A stretch of 64,000 nt of DNA from Pararhizobium_B sp963760965 (lineage in GTDB: Bacteria > Pseudomonadota > Alphaproteobacteria > Rhizobiales > Rhizobiaceae), in contig CAVXEW010000009.1 in assembly GCA_963760965.1 (NCBI GenBank), positions 257,609-321,608 on the forward strand, in the 5' to 3' direction. A program made the position numbers and the translations under genes. Numbering within the stretch: position 1 is the first letter of the stretch; each line of letters begins with the position of its first letter. Of this stretch, positions 9,191 through 19,003 are shown piece by piece. The notes beneath the pieces are model-generated. The model was given only the letters and a program-made list of their open reading frames with translations. It was not told the origin of the DNA and searched no databases.

Positions 9191-10270
9191 TCAAAGCCCC
9201 TGGTTCAGCATTGTCCGCATGTCGGCGCGTGTCGCCGCTGAAAGACCGAGGCTCTCCAGCGTCCGCCCGCTGCTGCGGAAGTCGTTGCCCGTCGCCGCGC
9301 CCGCGATTGCCAGCAATCCGGCCGCGACGGGCACCGGCGTCTCCGCCCATTCTCCGACCGAAACGAGGAAGGCCAGCCCCAGCCCGACGTCCTCGAGCAT
9401 GTACCGGTGCGTCGCGAGGTCCAGATGCTCGTGCCAGTCCCCCGAATCGACCAGCTTGTCGTGCGCCAGGTTGCCGTACATCCAGTTCGACGTGCTGTAG
9501 TGATCGGCGAGCGGAAAGTGCGGTGCGGCGTAGCCGAGCGCCTGCCTGACGGCGATCCGTTCCGCATCGAGCGCATCATGGACCCGCCGGATCGACGGCT
9601 GCGTTCCCTCGTTGTGGATATCCCAGCGGTCGAAGTGCTCGATCGGTCCGGCGTTCATCAGGATCAGCGGAGGATGGATGATCGGGCCGGCATTCATCAA
9701 CGCCGCCGAGAGACCGTCCTCGACCGGCTCGATCGCATTCGGAAATGCCAGACCGATGACCTCGAGCGCACGCTTCCCGTGACGCGCTGGGAAAACCCCC
9801 GTCGGAAGCCGCGTGGCCCGCGTGGTTATCGCCACCTCGTCTTCGCCGTGCCTGCGCGTCAGCCACGGCAGCGTGCCGGTCTCTGCAATGGCGATGTCCG
9901 CGGTGCAGCCGCTGTCGCGCAAGACCTTCGTCATCAGGCAGGACCCGAAGGTCCCGGGCGGCAGGAAGATCACCTGTCCGTCGGCGAGATACGGCGCCAG
10001 CCGGCGGGCGAGGTCCTCCTGCGCGAAGGCCGGCACCGGCGCGACGATGAGGTCGGCGCCGCCGACAGCCGCTTCAAGGTCGTCCGTGACCATGGAGATC
10101 GGAACGTCGCGCTCCCCTTTCGAGTCGCGCAGCCTGAGGGTCCGGGTCTGGAGCACCCTGCCGAAGGCCTGCCCGTCGCGCCGCCAGAAGCGCACGGCAT
10201 GCCCCGCCTCGCTCAGGTCGACCGCCGCCGCATGCGATCCGTTGCCTCCGCCAAGTACTGCGATTTCCAT
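9191..10270 (-). CDS. NAD/NADP octopine/nopaline dehydrogenase family protein
   Basis: 359-residue protein with an N-terminal Rossmann domain (GGGNGSHA at 7-14) and a C-terminal all-helical domain typical of the octopine/nopaline dehydrogenase family (PF02317), including the conserved LMNAGPIIHP stretch that carries the proposed catalytic His. Family members interconvert opines (amino acid plus keto acid) or oxidise 2-/3-hydroxy acids. It is the first gene of the minus-strand operon, with ATG at 10270 preceded by GAGGG. In this setting a hydroxy-acid or conjugate dehydrogenase is more likely than true opine synthesis, but this is inference. Confidence 0.82.
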   Translation of the reverse strand: MEIAVLGGGNGSHAAAVDLSEAGHAVRFWRRDGQAFGRVLQTRTLRLRDSKGERDVPISMVTDDLEAAVGGADLIVAPVPAFAQEDLARRLAPYLADGQVIFLPPGTFGSCLMTKVLRDSGCTADIAIAETGTLPWLTRRHGEDEVAITTRATRLPTGVFPARHGKRALEVIGLAFPNAIEPVEDGLSAALMNAGPIIHPPLILMNAGPIEHFDRWDIHNEGTQPSIRRVHDALDAERIAVRQALGYAAPHFPLADHYSTSNWMYGNLAHDKLVDSGDWHEHLDLATHRYMLEDVGLGLAFLVSVGEWAETPVPVAAGLLAIAGAATGNDFRSSGRTLESLGLSAATRADMRTMLNQGL

Positions 10271-10306
10271 CCGAACCCTCGTGATCTCTGATAGCGCCAG
10301 TAAATG

Positions 10307-10320
10307 CTTTAACCTTAAAG
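10307..10320. promoter_or_regulatory. palindromic operator CTTTAA-CC-TTAAAG (candidate MarR site)
   Basis: A 14-bp site with perfect 6-bp arms around a CC centre, 37 bp upstream of the minus-strand operon. The same TTTAACCTTAAA core occurs at 14455 and a one-mismatch copy at 10431, each in front of an operon near the MarR gene at 11239. Confidence 0.6.
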
Positions 10321-10430
10321 TTTTCAACCCCGTTCCTTCCGGTTTCTGCGGCTGCCCCCGGTTCTTTCCCGTCCCGCGCGGCCGGTTCGGTCATCTCCGG
10401 GGTTGTCTCTTGAACGAGAAGGTGCAATTG

Positions 10431-10442
10431 TTTAAGCCTAAA
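10431..10442. promoter_or_regulatory. second copy of the palindrome (TTTAAGCCTAAA), upstream of the SDR-marR operon
   Basis: Imperfect copy of the TTTAA-N2-TTAAA motif in the 207-bp divergent promoter region, 35 bp ahead of the plus-strand SDR start. The neighbouring stretch AAAATATATAC is AT-rich and may hold the -10 element. The position suggests that the MarR protein encoded in this operon controls its own synthesis. Confidence 0.5.
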
Positions 10443-10477
10443 ATATATACCGCCTCCAGTAATTTCGGACCATCGTC

Positions 10478-11242
10478 TTGCCGCAACCCGTCGAACCTCG
10501 TCATGTTCTCGTCACCGGAGCCACCCGCGGGATCGGCTTCGAGATCGCCAGTGCCTTCGTTGCTGCGGGCGCGCGGGTTACCGTGCTCGGGCGCACGGAC
10601 GACAGCGCCCGCGCGGCGGCCGGGAAACTGGGCGCTGCAGGCCACGTCCACGCCGATGTCACGGACGCCGAGGCCATGAGCTCGGCGCTGGCGGGAGCCG
10701 AGGCGGCAAGGGGCGGCATCGACATTCTCGTCAACAATGCCGGCGGTGCCGAGACCGCGCCCGTCGCAAGGACCGACGTGGCGACGTTGCGTGCCATGAT
10801 GGCGCTCAACGTCGAGCCCGTGCTGACGGCGACGCGGGCTGTCCTGCCGGGCATGATCGATCGGAAGTTCGGACGCATCGTCACCATTGCCTCGACGGCG
10901 GGCCTCAAGGGATACGCATACGTTTCGGCCTATTGCGCGGCCAAGCATGCCGCGGTCGGGCTGACGAAGGCGATCGCGCTTGAGACGGCGGGAACCGGCG
11001 TGACGGTCAATGCGGTCTGCCCCGGCTACAGCGATACCGATCTTGTCGGCCGGTCCCTGGACAAGCTCCAGCAGAAGACCGGACGGGCACGCGAGGACCT
11101 CCTCAAGTCCTTTACGCGGCAGAATCCGCTCGGCCGGCTGATCGAGCCGCGCGAGGTGGCCAATGCCGTCTTGTGGTTGGCGGACGAGGACGCCTCGGCT
11201 ATCACCGGGCAGACGATCGCGGTTGCCGGAGGTGAAATATGA
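10478..11242 (+). CDS. SDR family NAD(P)-dependent oxidoreductase
   Basis: 254-residue short-chain dehydrogenase, 3-oxoacyl-reductase type. TGATRGIG at 13-20, NNAG near 85, catalytic Tyr/Lys in SAYCAAKHA, and the CPGY segment after it. The only in-frame start before the motif is TTG at 10478, because an in-frame stop lies at 10460; the ribosome-binding site is poor. It is the first gene of the operon with marR, enoyl-CoA hydratase, acyl-CoA dehydrogenase and RidA. Probably a 3-hydroxyacyl-CoA dehydrogenase-type step. Confidence 0.87.
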   Translation: MPQPVEPRHVLVTGATRGIGFEIASAFVAAGARVTVLGRTDDSARAAAGKLGAAGHVHADVTDAEAMSSALAGAEAARGGIDILVNNAGGAETAPVARTDVATLRAMMALNVEPVLTATRAVLPGMIDRKFGRIVTIASTAGLKGYAYVSAYCAAKHAAVGLTKAIALETAGTGVTVNAVCPGYSDTDLVGRSLDKLQQKTGRAREDLLKSFTRQNPLGRLIEPREVANAVLWLADEDASAITGQTIAVAGGEI

Positions 11243-11781
11243 CGGATTCGCCGGGCGTATCGACGCACGAGCACATCGACGCGGAATACGCACTCAGGGA
11301 AAATCCTCACGACCACAAGACGGAGCTGCGCTTGTGGCTCAGGCTTCTCACCTGCGCCAACCTCATCGAGGCCGAGATCCGCAAGCGGCTGCGGGAGCGC
11401 TTCGACACCACCCTGCCCCGTTTCGATCTCATGGCGCAGCTCTATCGCTCGGAGGAAGGGATGCTGCTCGGCGAGCTGTCGCAGCGCATGATGGTCTCGA
11501 ACGGCAACGTCACCGGCCTCGTCGACCGCCTGACCCAGGAGGGCCTCATCGAACGAAGGGTGACCGAGGCCGACAGGCGCGCCGTGCGCGTTTGCATGAC
11601 GGATCGTGGCCGGAGCGTCTTTTCGGAGATGGCCGAAGCGCATGGCGACTGGATCTCCGAAATGCTCCGGGAACTGAGCGAAACCGACCAGGAGCGCCTG
11701 TGGAACAGGTTGGGCGGATTGAAGAAATCCGTCCGCGGCGCGCTGACGGAAGGCAAGAACGGACGGAGGAAGCCGAAGTGA
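11239..11781 (+). CDS. MarR family transcriptional regulator
   Basis: 180-residue winged-helix regulator. The central DNA-binding region (about 65-130) contains LGELSQRMMVSNGNVTGLVDRLTQEGLI followed by the wing VTEADRRAVRVCMTDRG. Overlaps the SDR stop by ATGA and the next gene by GTGA, so it is co-transcribed with the catabolic genes. MarR proteins usually repress aromatic catabolic operons until the aromatic acid or its CoA ester binds. Candidate operators are the TTTAACCTTAAA palindromes at 10307, 10431 and 14455. Confidence 0.9.
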   Translation: MTDSPGVSTHEHIDAEYALRENPHDHKTELRLWLRLLTCANLIEAEIRKRLRERFDTTLPRFDLMAQLYRSEEGMLLGELSQRMMVSNGNVTGLVDRLTQEGLIERRVTEADRRAVRVCMTDRGRSVFSEMAEAHGDWISEMLRELSETDQERLWNRLGGLKKSVRGALTEGKNGRRKPK

Positions 11782-12611
11782 AACGCCAGAACGCGATTGC
11801 CGCCCCGCTGTCGTCATTCGAGCCCGCGCATTTCATGCTGTCGATCGAGGATGGCACGGCGACCGTGACGCTAAACCGACCGGAGCGCAAGAATCCGCTG
11901 ACCTTCGAGAGCTATGCCGAACTGCGCGACACGTTCCACGCGCTGCGCTTCGACGATACGATCAAGACCGTCATCATCACCGGCGCCGGCGGCAACTTCT
12001 CCAGCGGCGGCGACGTCTTCGAGATCATCGAGCCGCTGACGAAGCTCGAGGCCGCCGAGCTTCACGCCTTCACGACGATGACGGGAGACCTCGTCAAGGA
12101 AATGCGCGCCTGCACCCAGCCGGTGATCAGCGCCGTCGAGGGCATTTGCGCAGGCGCCGGCGCGATCATCGCCATGGCCTCCGACATGCGCATGGCCGGC
12201 GAAGGCGCCAGGGTCGCCTTTCTCTTCAATCGGGTCGGCCTTGCCGGGTGCGACATGGGCGCCTGCGCGATCCTGCCGAGGATCATCGGCCAGGGGCGCG
12301 CCTCCGAACTGCTCTACACCGGCCGCTTCATGAGCGCCGAGGAAGGCGAGCGCTGGGGGTTCTTCAACCGGCTGACGCCCGCCGGCGGGGCGCTGGAAGC
12401 GGCCAGGGAACTGGCGGCGACCCTCAACGACGGCCCGACCTATGCGAACTCCGTCACCAAGAAAATGCTGCAGATGGAATGGGCGATGGGCGTCGACGAG
12501 GCGATAGACGCGGAAGCGATCGCCCAGGCGCTGTGCATGAAGACCGGAGACTTCCGCCGCGCCTTCGAGGCTTTCGCCGCCAAGCGCAAGCCCGCCTTCG
12601 AAGGCGACTGA
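11778..12611 (+). CDS. enoyl-CoA hydratase/isomerase family protein
   Basis: 277-residue crotonase-fold protein. The oxyanion-hole segments are present (FSSGGDVFEI and VEGICAGAGAIIAMASDMRMA). The start is the GTG at 11778, which overlaps the marR stop; longer readings upstream would run inside marR. Probably hydrates or cleaves an aromatic or alicyclic acyl-CoA intermediate together with the acyl-CoA dehydrogenase that follows. Confidence 0.9.
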   Translation: MKRQNAIAAPLSSFEPAHFMLSIEDGTATVTLNRPERKNPLTFESYAELRDTFHALRFDDTIKTVIITGAGGNFSSGGDVFEIIEPLTKLEAAELHAFTTMTGDLVKEMRACTQPVISAVEGICAGAGAIIAMASDMRMAGEGARVAFLFNRVGLAGCDMGACAILPRIIGQGRASELLYTGRFMSAEEGERWGFFNRLTPAGGALEAARELAATLNDGPTYANSVTKKMLQMEWAMGVDEAIDAEAIAQALCMKTGDFRRAFEAFAAKRKPAFEGD

Positions 12612-12612
12612 C

Positions 12613-13775
<1,163 letters not shown>

Positions 13776-13776
<1 letters not shown>

Positions 13777-14231
13777 TGGCGTCGAGACAGATGGGAGATC
13801 AATCCGTGGGCACATCCGGTGCTTCTGCAGGAGGGGAAAGCCTGCGCATACTTCAACCCAAGGGCTGGAGGCAGCCCAAGGGCTACGCCAACGGGGTCAT
13901 GGGCCGCGGGACGATCGTGATGACCGGCGGCCTGATCGGCTGGGATGGCGAGCAGGTCCTGGCCGAGGGGTTTCTCGGCCAGGTAGAGCAGACGTTGCGC
14001 AACGTCGTGGCCGTGCTTGCCGAGGCCGATGCCGGACCCGAGCACATCGCACGGCTGACCTGGTACGTCCGCAGCATCGACACCTATCGCAATTCGCTCA
14101 AGGATCTGGCGCCGATCTACCGCTCCGTCCTTGGTCGCCATTATCCGGCGATGGCCCTCGTGCAGGTCGCCGACCTTGTCGAGCGGGATGCCCTGGTCGA
14201 AATCGAGGCGACCGCCATCGTTCCCGACTGA
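13776..14231 (+). CDS. RidA family protein
   Basis: 151-residue RidA/YjgF/Rid-family protein with VMTGGLIGW, TLRNVVAVLAEA and the C-terminal VEIEATAIV segment. Family members hydrolyse reactive enamines/imines; some are 2-aminomuconate deaminases of the anthranilate/3-hydroxyanthranilate meta-pathway. Starts with ATG overlapping the upstream stop (TAATG). It lacks a clear terminator downstream. Confidence 0.88.
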
Positions 14232-14380
14232 GACCGCCGGCCCCCGCCCGACGTCGCAGCCGCGGTCTTCGCTCACGAGCTCCGCCGGCTGCCAGCGTGG
14301 CGAGCAGCTCCCGCCCTGCGGCAGGTCGACTGCGCGGCAATGCAGCATTTTAGCCTCCGGCTTTCGCTGCTCTGCACAAT

Positions 14381-14400
14381 ATTTTTGCAGAGGCAAAAAT
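14381..14400. promoter_or_regulatory. perfect inverted repeat ATTTTTGC-agag-GCAAAAAT
   Basis: Eight-bp perfect arms separated by 4 bp. Not followed by a T-run in the right place for a classic terminator of the RidA operon, and 150 bp after the RidA stop, so an operator for the downstream transporter operon is as likely as a terminator. Confidence 0.45.
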
Positions 14401-14454
14401 TGCTCACGAACCCCTTGGCAAACCGGCAACTTCGTCATTTAATGGCCAAGTTAT

Positions 14455-14466
14455 TTTAACCTTAAA
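14455..14466. promoter_or_regulatory. third copy of TTTAACCTTAAA palindrome
   Basis: Exact match to the core of the site at 10308-10319, located upstream of the Dpp-type transporter operon. Links this transporter to the same candidate MarR regulon as the two divergent catabolic operons. Confidence 0.55.
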
Positions 14467-14604
14467 CCAACGGGAACGGCGCAGGCGGTGAAAAGAGGTC
14501 AGGTCCCGGCGTAACGCGGGGACGAGCAAGAACGGCCCGAGCCCCCAATGCCACAGACCGCGAAGGGCGAAACGCCCGGCGGACACGAACTGGAGGGACT
14601 GGAC

Positions 14605-16140
14605 ATGACCGAAACGACAAGGCGCGACTTCCTGCAACTCGCCGGCGCCGGCGTGGTGCTGGCGACTTTCCTCAGGGGCGGGATCGCGCATGCCGCCGAC
14701 AGCGACACCGTGACGATCGCCTACAACGTCAACCTGCCCGCCTGGGACCCGACGGTCGGCCCGTCGGCCGTCAACCCGACGATTCAGGCGATCTACCGCA
14801 GCGTTTTCGACCAGTATATCGGCCAGAAGCCGGACCTCTCCTTCGAGCCGGGCCTCCTGACCGAATGGGGCTGGAACGACGACAAGACGAAAGTGTGGAT
14901 GAACGTCCGAGAGGGCGTGAAGTGGCACGACGGCTCCGACCTCACGCCCGAGGACGTGGTCTGGTCGCTCCAGCGCGCGGGCGACCAGAAGACCGGCAAT
15001 CCGATACAGTTCGTCTGGTCGACCATCGGCAACTTCAAGGTCGACGGGAACAAGATCACAGCCGACGTCAAGTCCTACGACCCGACGCTGTTCAAGTGGA
15101 TGGCCTTCCTGACCGGCTATGTCATGCCCAAGGCCTACTACGGGAAAGTCGGCTCCGAGGGCTTCGAGAAGAAGCCGGTCGGCAGCGGACCCTACATGGT
15201 CGACGAATTCCAGTCGAACGGCTTCCTGAGGCTGAAGCGCAATCCGCATTACTGGGGGAAGAAGCCGGCTTTCGAGACGGTCATCTTCAAGTTCGTCCCC
15301 GATCCCACCAGCCGCGTGGCCGAGGTGGAGAGCGGCGGCTCCGACGTCACCCTGCAGATACCCTACGAGGAATACGACCGGCTGACGAAGAGCGGCAAGT
15401 TCGACGGAACCTGCGAGCCCGTTTCCGACATCGGCATGATCTTCATCAACAACGTGCCTCCGCTGCTCGACAAGAACGTCCGCCTTGCCGCCACGCACGC
15501 GATCGACAAGAAGGCAATCATCAAGCGCCTCCTGCGCGGCTACGGCGTGCCGATCGATACGCTGGAGGCCCCCGGCTACCTTGCCTACGATCCGTCGATC
15601 AAGGTGCCCTACGATCCGGCGATGGCGAAGAAGCTCCTCGCCAAGAGCGGTTTCTCGCCGAAGAAGCCGGTCAAGGTGACGATCCAGACGACGCGCGGCT
15701 ACATGCCGAAGGACTATGAAATGATCCAGGCGATCGTGGGCATGTGGCGCAAGGTTGGCATCGACGCGAATATCGAGGTCTACGAGATCGCCAAGCACTT
15801 CGAATTGCGCGCGGCCGACAAGCTGGCTCCGTTCGCCTTCTACAACTGGGGCAACGCCATCGGCGACCCGGCGACATCGACCGGCTTCGCCATGTTCGGC
15901 CCGAGCCCGCATTCGGTCTGGAACACGGACGATCTCGATTCGAAGATCGGTCCCCTGTGGGGCGAAAAGGACGAGAAGAAGCGGATCGCCGGCTGGAAGG
16001 CGGTCGACAAGTACATCGCCGAACAGGGCTACGTGCTGCCGCTCCTGCAATACGCCCAGCCGATCGTGTTCCGCAAAGGCCTGAACGTGACGCCGAACAA
16101 GTCCGAGGCGCTTCAGCCGACGCTCGTCAGCAAGGCCTGA
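14605..16140 (+). CDS. ABC transporter substrate-binding protein, Dpp/Opp family (Tat signal)
   Basis: 511-residue periplasmic solute-binding protein family 5. The N-terminus TTRRDFLQLAGAG followed by a hydrophobic run and AHA is a twin-arginine export signal. The body has the family features YRSVFDQY, VKWHDGSDLTPEDVVWSL and GSGPYMV. ATG at 14605 has the strong ribosome-binding site GGAGGGA. It is the first gene of a five-gene ABC operon. These systems import peptides, opines, glycosides or small conjugates; the ligand here is unknown. Confidence 0.93.
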   Translation: MTETTRRDFLQLAGAGVVLATFLRGGIAHAADSDTVTIAYNVNLPAWDPTVGPSAVNPTIQAIYRSVFDQYIGQKPDLSFEPGLLTEWGWNDDKTKVWMNVREGVKWHDGSDLTPEDVVWSLQRAGDQKTGNPIQFVWSTIGNFKVDGNKITADVKSYDPTLFKWMAFLTGYVMPKAYYGKVGSEGFEKKPVGSGPYMVDEFQSNGFLRLKRNPHYWGKKPAFETVIFKFVPDPTSRVAEVESGGSDVTLQIPYEEYDRLTKSGKFDGTCEPVSDIGMIFINNVPPLLDKNVRLAATHAIDKKAIIKRLLRGYGVPIDTLEAPGYLAYDPSIKVPYDPAMAKKLLAKSGFSPKKPVKVTIQTTRGYMPKDYEMIQAIVGMWRKVGIDANIEVYEIAKHFELRAADKLAPFAFYNWGNAIGDPATSTGFAMFGPSPHSVWNTDDLDSKIGPLWGEKDEKKRIAGWKAVDKYIAEQGYVLPLLQYAQPIVFRKGLNVTPNKSEALQPTLVSKA

Positions 16141-16156
16141 TGCGAACCGCAAAGGA

Positions 16157-16178
16157 GCGGACGGCTTCGGCCGTCCGC
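16157..16178 (+). other. intercistronic hairpin with UUCG loop
   Basis: A 9-bp GC stem (GCGGACGGC / GCCGTCCGC) capped by TTCG, 16 bp after the binding-protein stop. No T-run follows, so it is probably an mRNA-stabilising or attenuating stem rather than a full terminator. The sequence AAAGGA sits just before the stem and the permease ATG lies 8 nt after it, so folding would bring this ribosome-binding site to normal spacing. Confidence 0.65.
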
Positions 16179-16186
16179 ATTTGCCG

Positions 16187-17194
16187 ATGCACGCCCTGAC
16201 CGCTCTCAGAAAGACGCTCGCCGCCGCCGTCACCCTGTTCGGCGTCGCCGTCGTGACCTTCGTGCTCCTGCGCGTCGTGCCTGGCGATCCGATCGCCATG
16301 ATGATCGCGCCGGGCGCCAGCGATGCCGACATTGCGCGGCTGAGGGCGAGCTACGGTCTGGACAAGACGATCCCGGAGCAGTTCGTGATCTGGCTGCAGC
16401 ATGCCTTGCGCGGCGACTTCGGCACCTCGATCTCGATGCGGCAGGACGTCATGGGACTCATCGGCAATCGATTGCCGGCGACGATCGAGCTGACGCTGCT
16501 GGCCCTCGCCGTCGCGCTGGTGCTGGGCATCGGCACCGCCGTTCTCGCCACTCTCTCCCGCCGCTCCTGGCCCGGCGCGCTGATCGACAACGGAAACGGC
16601 ATCCTGCTCGCCGTGCCGGACTTCGTCTGGGCGCTCGCCTTCGTCATTCTCTTCGGCGTCGCCCTGCCGATCCTGCCGATCTCCGGACGCGTCGACCCGC
16701 GCCTGTCCTATGACTTCCTCACCGGCTTCACGCTGATCGAGAGCGTCCTGCGCCTGCGTCTCGACATAGCCGGCAACGTGTTCAGCCACATGATCATGCC
16801 GGCGATGGCGCTCGCGCTGCCGCTCGCTGCGGTCATCCTGCGCGTGCTCAAGGCCGCCCTGGAAACCGAACAGCACCAGGACTACGCGCTGCTTGCGCGG
16901 ATCCGCGGCATGTCCCGCCTGCGCGTGATCGTCCAGGAAACCTTGCGCAACGCCCTGATCCCGACGCTGGCCCTCACGGGCGTGCAGTTCACCTTCATGT
17001 TCGGCGGCACCGTCATCGTCGAGCGGATCTTCGGCTATCCCGGCATAGGCAACCTGGCGATCGACGCGATAGTCAACCGGGACCTGCCGCTGATCCAGGG
17101 GCTGATTCTCACCTTCGGCCTGATCTTCATCCTCATCAATCTCGCCGTCGAAGCTTCCTTCGCACTTCTCAATCCACGGCTCCGCCATGGCTGA
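16187..17194 (+). CDS. ABC transporter permease, DppB type
   Basis: 335-residue inner-membrane permease with an N-terminal transmembrane segment (about 10-30), the RVVPGDP motif, a periplasmic loop, and five further helices. The ABC-ATPase contact loop (EAA motif) reads DYALLARIRGMSRLRVI. ATG at 16187 is preferred over TTG 16181. Overlaps the next permease by 8 bp. Confidence 0.92.
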   Translation: MHALTALRKTLAAAVTLFGVAVVTFVLLRVVPGDPIAMMIAPGASDADIARLRASYGLDKTIPEQFVIWLQHALRGDFGTSISMRQDVMGLIGNRLPATIELTLLALAVALVLGIGTAVLATLSRRSWPGALIDNGNGILLAVPDFVWALAFVILFGVALPILPISGRVDPRLSYDFLTGFTLIESVLRLRLDIAGNVFSHMIMPAMALALPLAAVILRVLKAALETEQHQDYALLARIRGMSRLRVIVQETLRNALIPTLALTGVQFTFMFGGTVIVERIFGYPGIGNLAIDAIVNRDLPLIQGLILTFGLIFILINLAVEASFALLNPRLRHG

Positions 17195-18122
17195 GGCGAC
17201 GGTTTCCACCATGGACCAGACGGAACTTCAGGACCTGGCCGAAGGCGTCCGCGCTTCTCACGACCGGCACCGGCACCACGGCCCTCTCGGTCCGCTGGGC
17301 GAGGAGCCGCGCGTGCTCTTTGCCGGCGGCTTCATCCTGCTGCTCGTCTTCGCGGCGATCTTCGCGCCATGGGTCGCCCCGCACGACCCGCAGACCCAGG
17401 ACCTCATGCTCAACACGCTGCCGCCGGCCTGGAGCCCGGATGCCGAGCCCGGCTACTGGCTTGGCACCGACAGCCTCGGCCGCGACGTGCTCTCTCGGAT
17501 GATCTACGGATCGCGCGTCGCGCTGACGGTCGCCTTCGTCGCCGCGGTCGGCGCAGGCATCATCGGCACGGTCCTCGGCCTCCTCTCGGGTTTCTTCGGC
17601 CGCTGGATCGACGCGACCGTCTCGCGCCTCGTGGATATCTGGATGGCGTTTCCCCCGGTCCTCCTGTCGATCCTGCTCGTCGCCGTGCTGGGCAGCGGGC
17701 TGTCGTCCGTGATCATCGCCATCGTCGTGATCGACTGGACGCGCTTCTGCCGGGTGGTGCGGGCCGAAGCGCTGCAGCAGGAGCGGATGGACTACGTCGA
17801 CGCGGCCGTTACGCTCGGCATGTCGCGATGGCGGATCCTCTTGCGCGAAGTCCTGCCGAACGTTCTGCCGGTGGTGCTGGTGCTGCTCAGCCTCGAGATG
17901 GGCATCGCGGTCATCGTAGAAGCCGTGCTGTCATTCGTCGGCCTTTCCGTATCGTCGGGCACGCCGACCTGGGGCGGAATGATCGCCGACGGCCGGCAGA
18001 TCATCTACCAGGCATGGTGGGTGCTCGCCTTCCCGCTCTGCCTGCTGTTCCTCACGGTGCTCGCCTTCAACCAGCTCGGCAACGGATTGCGCCGGCTTCT
18101 GGATCCGCTGGCCCGCCGATGA
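17187..18122 (+). CDS. ABC transporter permease, DppC type
   Basis: 311-residue second permease with the family signature GYWLGTDSLGRDVLSRMIYGSR, six predicted membrane segments and the EAA loop DYVDAAVTLGMSRWRIL. Heterodimer partner of the preceding permease; overlaps the following ATPase gene by ATGA. Confidence 0.93.
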   Translation: MAEATVSTMDQTELQDLAEGVRASHDRHRHHGPLGPLGEEPRVLFAGGFILLLVFAAIFAPWVAPHDPQTQDLMLNTLPPAWSPDAEPGYWLGTDSLGRDVLSRMIYGSRVALTVAFVAAVGAGIIGTVLGLLSGFFGRWIDATVSRLVDIWMAFPPVLLSILLVAVLGSGLSSVIIAIVVIDWTRFCRVVRAEALQQERMDYVDAAVTLGMSRWRILLREVLPNVLPVVLVLLSLEMGIAVIVEAVLSFVGLSVSSGTPTWGGMIADGRQIIYQAWWVLAFPLCLLFLTVLAFNQLGNGLRRLLDPLARR

Positions 18123-19003
18123 CCCGACCGCTGCTCGAAATCAGTCATCTGGGCGCCGCCCTCTCCCGCCCTCCCCGCGCGCCGCTCCTGCGCTCCATCG
18201 ATCTCGCCGTGGAGCCCGGCGAGGTCCACGGCCTCGTCGGCGAAAGCGGTGCCGGGAAGTCCACCGTCGGCAAGGCGATCCTGGGCATCCTGCCGCCCGC
18301 CATCGCCCTGACCGGCGGCAGCATCGTCTTCCGGGGCGCCGACCTGCTGGGGATGCCGCAGCGACAGCTTACGCAGCTGCTCGGAAGCGAGATCGCGCTG
18401 ATCCCCCAGGATCCGATGACCTCGCTCAATCCTGCGCGCCGGATCGGAGACCAGTTGACGGACGGGCTGAGGCTCAGGCGCGGCATGCGCGGCGCGGCGT
18501 TGAAGAAGAAGGCCGTCGCGCTCCTCGAGGACGTGCAGATCGGCTATCCGGAGCGCGTCCTCGCCCGTTACCCGCACGAGCTTTCCGGCGGGATGCGCCA
18601 GCGCGTGCTGATCGCCGCCGCCTTCTCGCTGGATCCGAAGCTGATCATCGCGGACGAACCGACGACAGCACTCGACGTGACGGTGCAGAAGGAGGTGCTG
18701 CGCCTCATACGCCAGATGCAGAGGAGCCACGGAACCGGCGTCGTCTTCGTCACCCACGATCTTGGCGTCGTCGCCCAGATCTGCGACCGGGTCACCGTGC
18801 TCTATGCCGGCATGGTCGTCGAGCAGGGCCGGACGGCGGAAATCCTCGCCAGTCCTTCGCATGCCTATACGCGCGCGCTCCTGGAGGCCAGCCCGCGTCA
18901 CGACAAGCCCGACAGCGGCATGCGGCCGGTACCGGCCGCCGTCATAGCAGCGCTGAAGGCAGAGGTGGCCCGCTTCGGCACCGGGGAACGGACCCATGGC
19001 TGA
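18119..19003 (+). CDS. ABC transporter ATP-binding protein, DppD type
   Basis: 294-residue ATPase with Walker A GESGAGKST, Q-loop IPQDPMTSLNP, signature LSGGMRQRV, Walker B LIIADEPTTALD, and the H-loop FVTHDLG. ATG at 18119 overlaps the permease stop. Overlaps the next ATPase start by 8 bp. Confidence 0.94.
   Translation: MTRPLLEISHLGAALSRPPRAPLLRSIDLAVEPGEVHGLVGESGAGKSTVGKAILGILPPAIALTGGSIVFRGADLLGMPQRQLTQLLGSEIALIPQDPMTSLNPARRIGDQLTDGLRLRRGMRGAALKKKAVALLEDVQIGYPERVLARYPHELSGGMRQRVLIAAAFSLDPKLIIADEPTTALDVTVQKEVLRLIRQMQRSHGTGVVFVTHDLGVVAQICDRVTVLYAGMVVEQGRTAEILASPSHAYTRALLEASPRHDKPDSGMRPVPAAVIAALKAEVARFGTGERTHG

Larger units (their letters stand above)
14232..14604. other. 373-bp intergenic region with the ABC operon promoter
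   Basis: No credible gene. The left half is GC-rich; the right half (14341-14470) becomes AT-rich and holds two palindromes listed separately (14381-14400 and 14455-14466). The binding-protein gene begins at 14605, so these sites lie about 140-220 bp upstream of its start. Confidence 0.6.
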
